Shown: piece after piece, positions 4,235 to 5,347 of the stretch
Layout of the letters: each line of letters starts with the position of its first letter
How positions within the stretch are numbered: the first letter of the stretch is position 1
Origin: Candidatus Peregrinibacteria bacterium
Lineage (GTDB): Bacteria; Patescibacteriota; Gracilibacteria; UBA1369
Assembly: GCA_014729615.1 (NCBI GenBank)
Contig: WJJQ01000032.1
Location: forward strand, 1-5,347
Direction of reading: 5' to 3'
Length of the DNA: 5,347 nucleotides
Program-made: the position numbers and the translations under genes
Notes under the pieces: model-generated
Databases searched by the model: none
Told to the model about the DNA's origin: nothing
What the model saw: only the letters and a program-made list of their open reading frames with translations

Positions 4235-5347
4235 GGTCCGAATATTGATCGGGTGTCACCAGTTGAGAGAACCCCATTTTTTGCGATTCTTTAACACGTT
4301 TGTCGTGCTGGGCGATTTTACGTATTTCTCCGCTTAATCCAACTTCGCCGAATGCCGCAATGTTGCTTGGTAACGGCATTTTTTTTAATGATGAAATAAT
4401 GGCCAAAATAATGGCCAGGTCGGCCGCGTGGTCGCGCAGTTTGAAGCCGCCGATGACGTTTATATAAACATCATGCGCGTTTACGTTTAAATTAAGGTGT
4501 TTTTGTATGACGGCAAGTAACAATTGAAGACGATTGGAATCATAACCGCTGGCCGTGCGTTTGGGATACCCGAAAGCAGAAGGATGAGTCAATGCCTGGA
4601 CTTCAAGCAGTAAAGGCCTTGTTCCTTCAATGGTCGCGGTTATGACCGAACCGACAGCATTTTGTTTGCGGCCGTCCAGAAAAAATTCGCTGGCGTTAAG
4701 TACTTGTTTTAAGCCGTTTTCCGTCATTTCAAAAAGTCCTATTTCATTGGTCGATCCAAAACGGTTTTTAAGACTGCGTAAAATTCGCATATTTTGGTAG
4801 CGCTCACCTTCAATTAAAAGAACCGTATCAACAAGATGCTCCAGCATTTTCGGGCCCGCCAACGTGCCATCTTTAGTAACATGACCGATAAGAAATGTTG
4901 CAATGTTCTTCGCTTTAATAACCCGCATGATTTCTTCCGAGCAATATCTAACCTGATTAATGCTGCCCGCTATAGAAGGTAATTCCATCGATGCTATTAC
5001 CTGAATTGAGTCCACAATAATAAAGTCGGGGTTTTGTGAATCAATAATGTGTAAAATGTTTTCCAGAGCATTTTCGGAAGTTATTTCAACATTTTCTGAC
5101 TTGATGCAAAGTCTGCCCGCGCGATTGCTTATTTGTTCAGCGGATTCTTCGCCCGAAATATACAGAATTTTTTTACCCTGATCGGCCAGTTTTGATGCCA
5201 ACTCAAGCACAATTGTTGATTTCCCTATGCCGGGTTCACCGCTTAGCAAAGTTAAACTGCCCGCAGTGATGCCTTCGCCCAAAACTCGGTCGAATTCGGT
5301 TATGCCCGTTTTAAGTTTTTCTGTTTTGGCCTCGATTTGGCTTAAAA
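4209..5347 (-). CDS. radA: DNA repair protein RadA (RecA-like branch-migration ATPase), N-terminus cut off by the window edge
   Basis: RadA (Sms) promotes branch migration and processing of recombination intermediates together with RecA. The frame is open to the right edge: 378 residues are visible, beginning LSQIEAKTEKLKTGITEFDRV. The N-terminal C4 zinc finger, some 60-80 residues, is missing. Counting visible residues: Walker A GEPGIGKST (36-44), FIIVDSIQVI (108-117) as Walker B, the RadA signature KNRFG (193-197), then the Lon-like domain with GSVITATIEGTRP (232-244), KRTASGYDSNRLQLLLAV (262-279), GGFKLRDHAADLAI (299-312) and FGEVGLSGEIR (332-342). The Lon-like domain has no catalytic Ser, as expected for RadA. 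The TTG at 5282, which could look like a start, lies inside the conserved DRVLGEGI region and is not one. The C-terminus after MGFSQLVTP is short, ending in LNRLMELF, so the last segment seems reduced. The 3' end overlaps tatD by 26 bp. Confidence 0.96.
   Translation of the reverse strand, partial: LSQIEAKTEKLKTGITEFDRVLGEGITAGSLTLLSGEPGIGKSTIVLELASKLADQGKKILYISGEESAEQISNRAGRLCIKSENVEITSENALENILHIIDSQNPDFIIVDSIQVIASMELPSIAGSINQVRYCSEEIMRVIKAKNIATFLIGHVTKDGTLAGPKMLEHLVDTVLLIEGERYQNMRILRSLKNRFGSTNEIGLFEMTENGLKQVLNASEFFLDGRKQNAVGSVITATIEGTRPLLLEVQALTHPSAFGYPKRTASGYDSNRLQLLLAVIQKHLNLNVNAHDVYINVIGGFKLRDHAADLAIILAIISSLKKMPLPSNIAAFGEVGLSGEIRKIAQHDKRVKESQKMGFSQLVTPDQYSDLNRLMELF

Noticed and set aside
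4209..5282. Complete short RadA starting at TTG 5282
   Set aside because: The frame stays open to the window edge and the upstream residues TGITEFDRV match the conserved RadA sequence, so the gene is truncated by the window rather than short.

Overview
This is a bacterial chromosome segment with densely packed genes, moderate-to-low GC (roughly 40-45 % by eye) and standard stop usage (TAA and TGA both end genes). None of the main genes has a convincing Shine-Dalgarno sequence. The sequence alone does not fix the taxon. Weak Shine-Dalgarno use and compact spacing fit several groups, including Bacteroidota-like and Patescibacteria-like lineages.

Layout. The left 60 % is a minus-strand shikimate-pathway operon read right to left: a small charged hypothetical protein (3155-3382), an aromatic-rich leader peptide (3099-3152), a transcription attenuator (3035-3119), a type I-beta DAHP synthase (1854-2870), 3-dehydroquinate synthase aroB (743-1843) and EPSP synthase aroA (1-750, cut by the left edge). 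On the plus strand, diverging from the small gene, is a complete TatD-family metal-dependent hydrolase (3446-4234). Converging on it and overlapping it tail to tail by 26 bp is radA (4209 to beyond 5347, minus), whose N-terminus and zinc finger lie outside the window.

The notable find lies in the 5' region of the aro operon. A 17-codon ORF, MNNRIKNTFFYFYFFAD, carries seven consecutive Phe/Tyr codons. It overlaps the first strand of a classical four-segment attenuator: 1:2 is an 11-bp hairpin, 2:3 a perfect 9-bp antiterminator, and 3:4 a 9-bp terminator with one bulge followed by seven U. The three structures exclude one another. Stalling at Phe or Tyr codons would mask segment 1 and favour read-through; finishing the leader would favour termination. 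This predicts that the operon, starting with DAHP synthase as first committed step, is controlled by the supply of charged tRNA-Phe and tRNA-Tyr. In E. coli the DAHP synthase genes are controlled by the TyrR and TrpR repressors, so a Phe/Tyr leader on a DAHP synthase-aroB-aroA operon is unusual.

Functionally, DAHP synthase, AroB and AroA are steps 1, 2 and 6 from PEP and erythrose-4-phosphate to chorismate. The DAHP synthase keeps an N-terminal ferredoxin-like regulatory domain, so feedback on the enzyme and attenuation of the transcript may act together. tatD and radA are DNA-metabolism neighbours with no visible link to the aromatic pathway.
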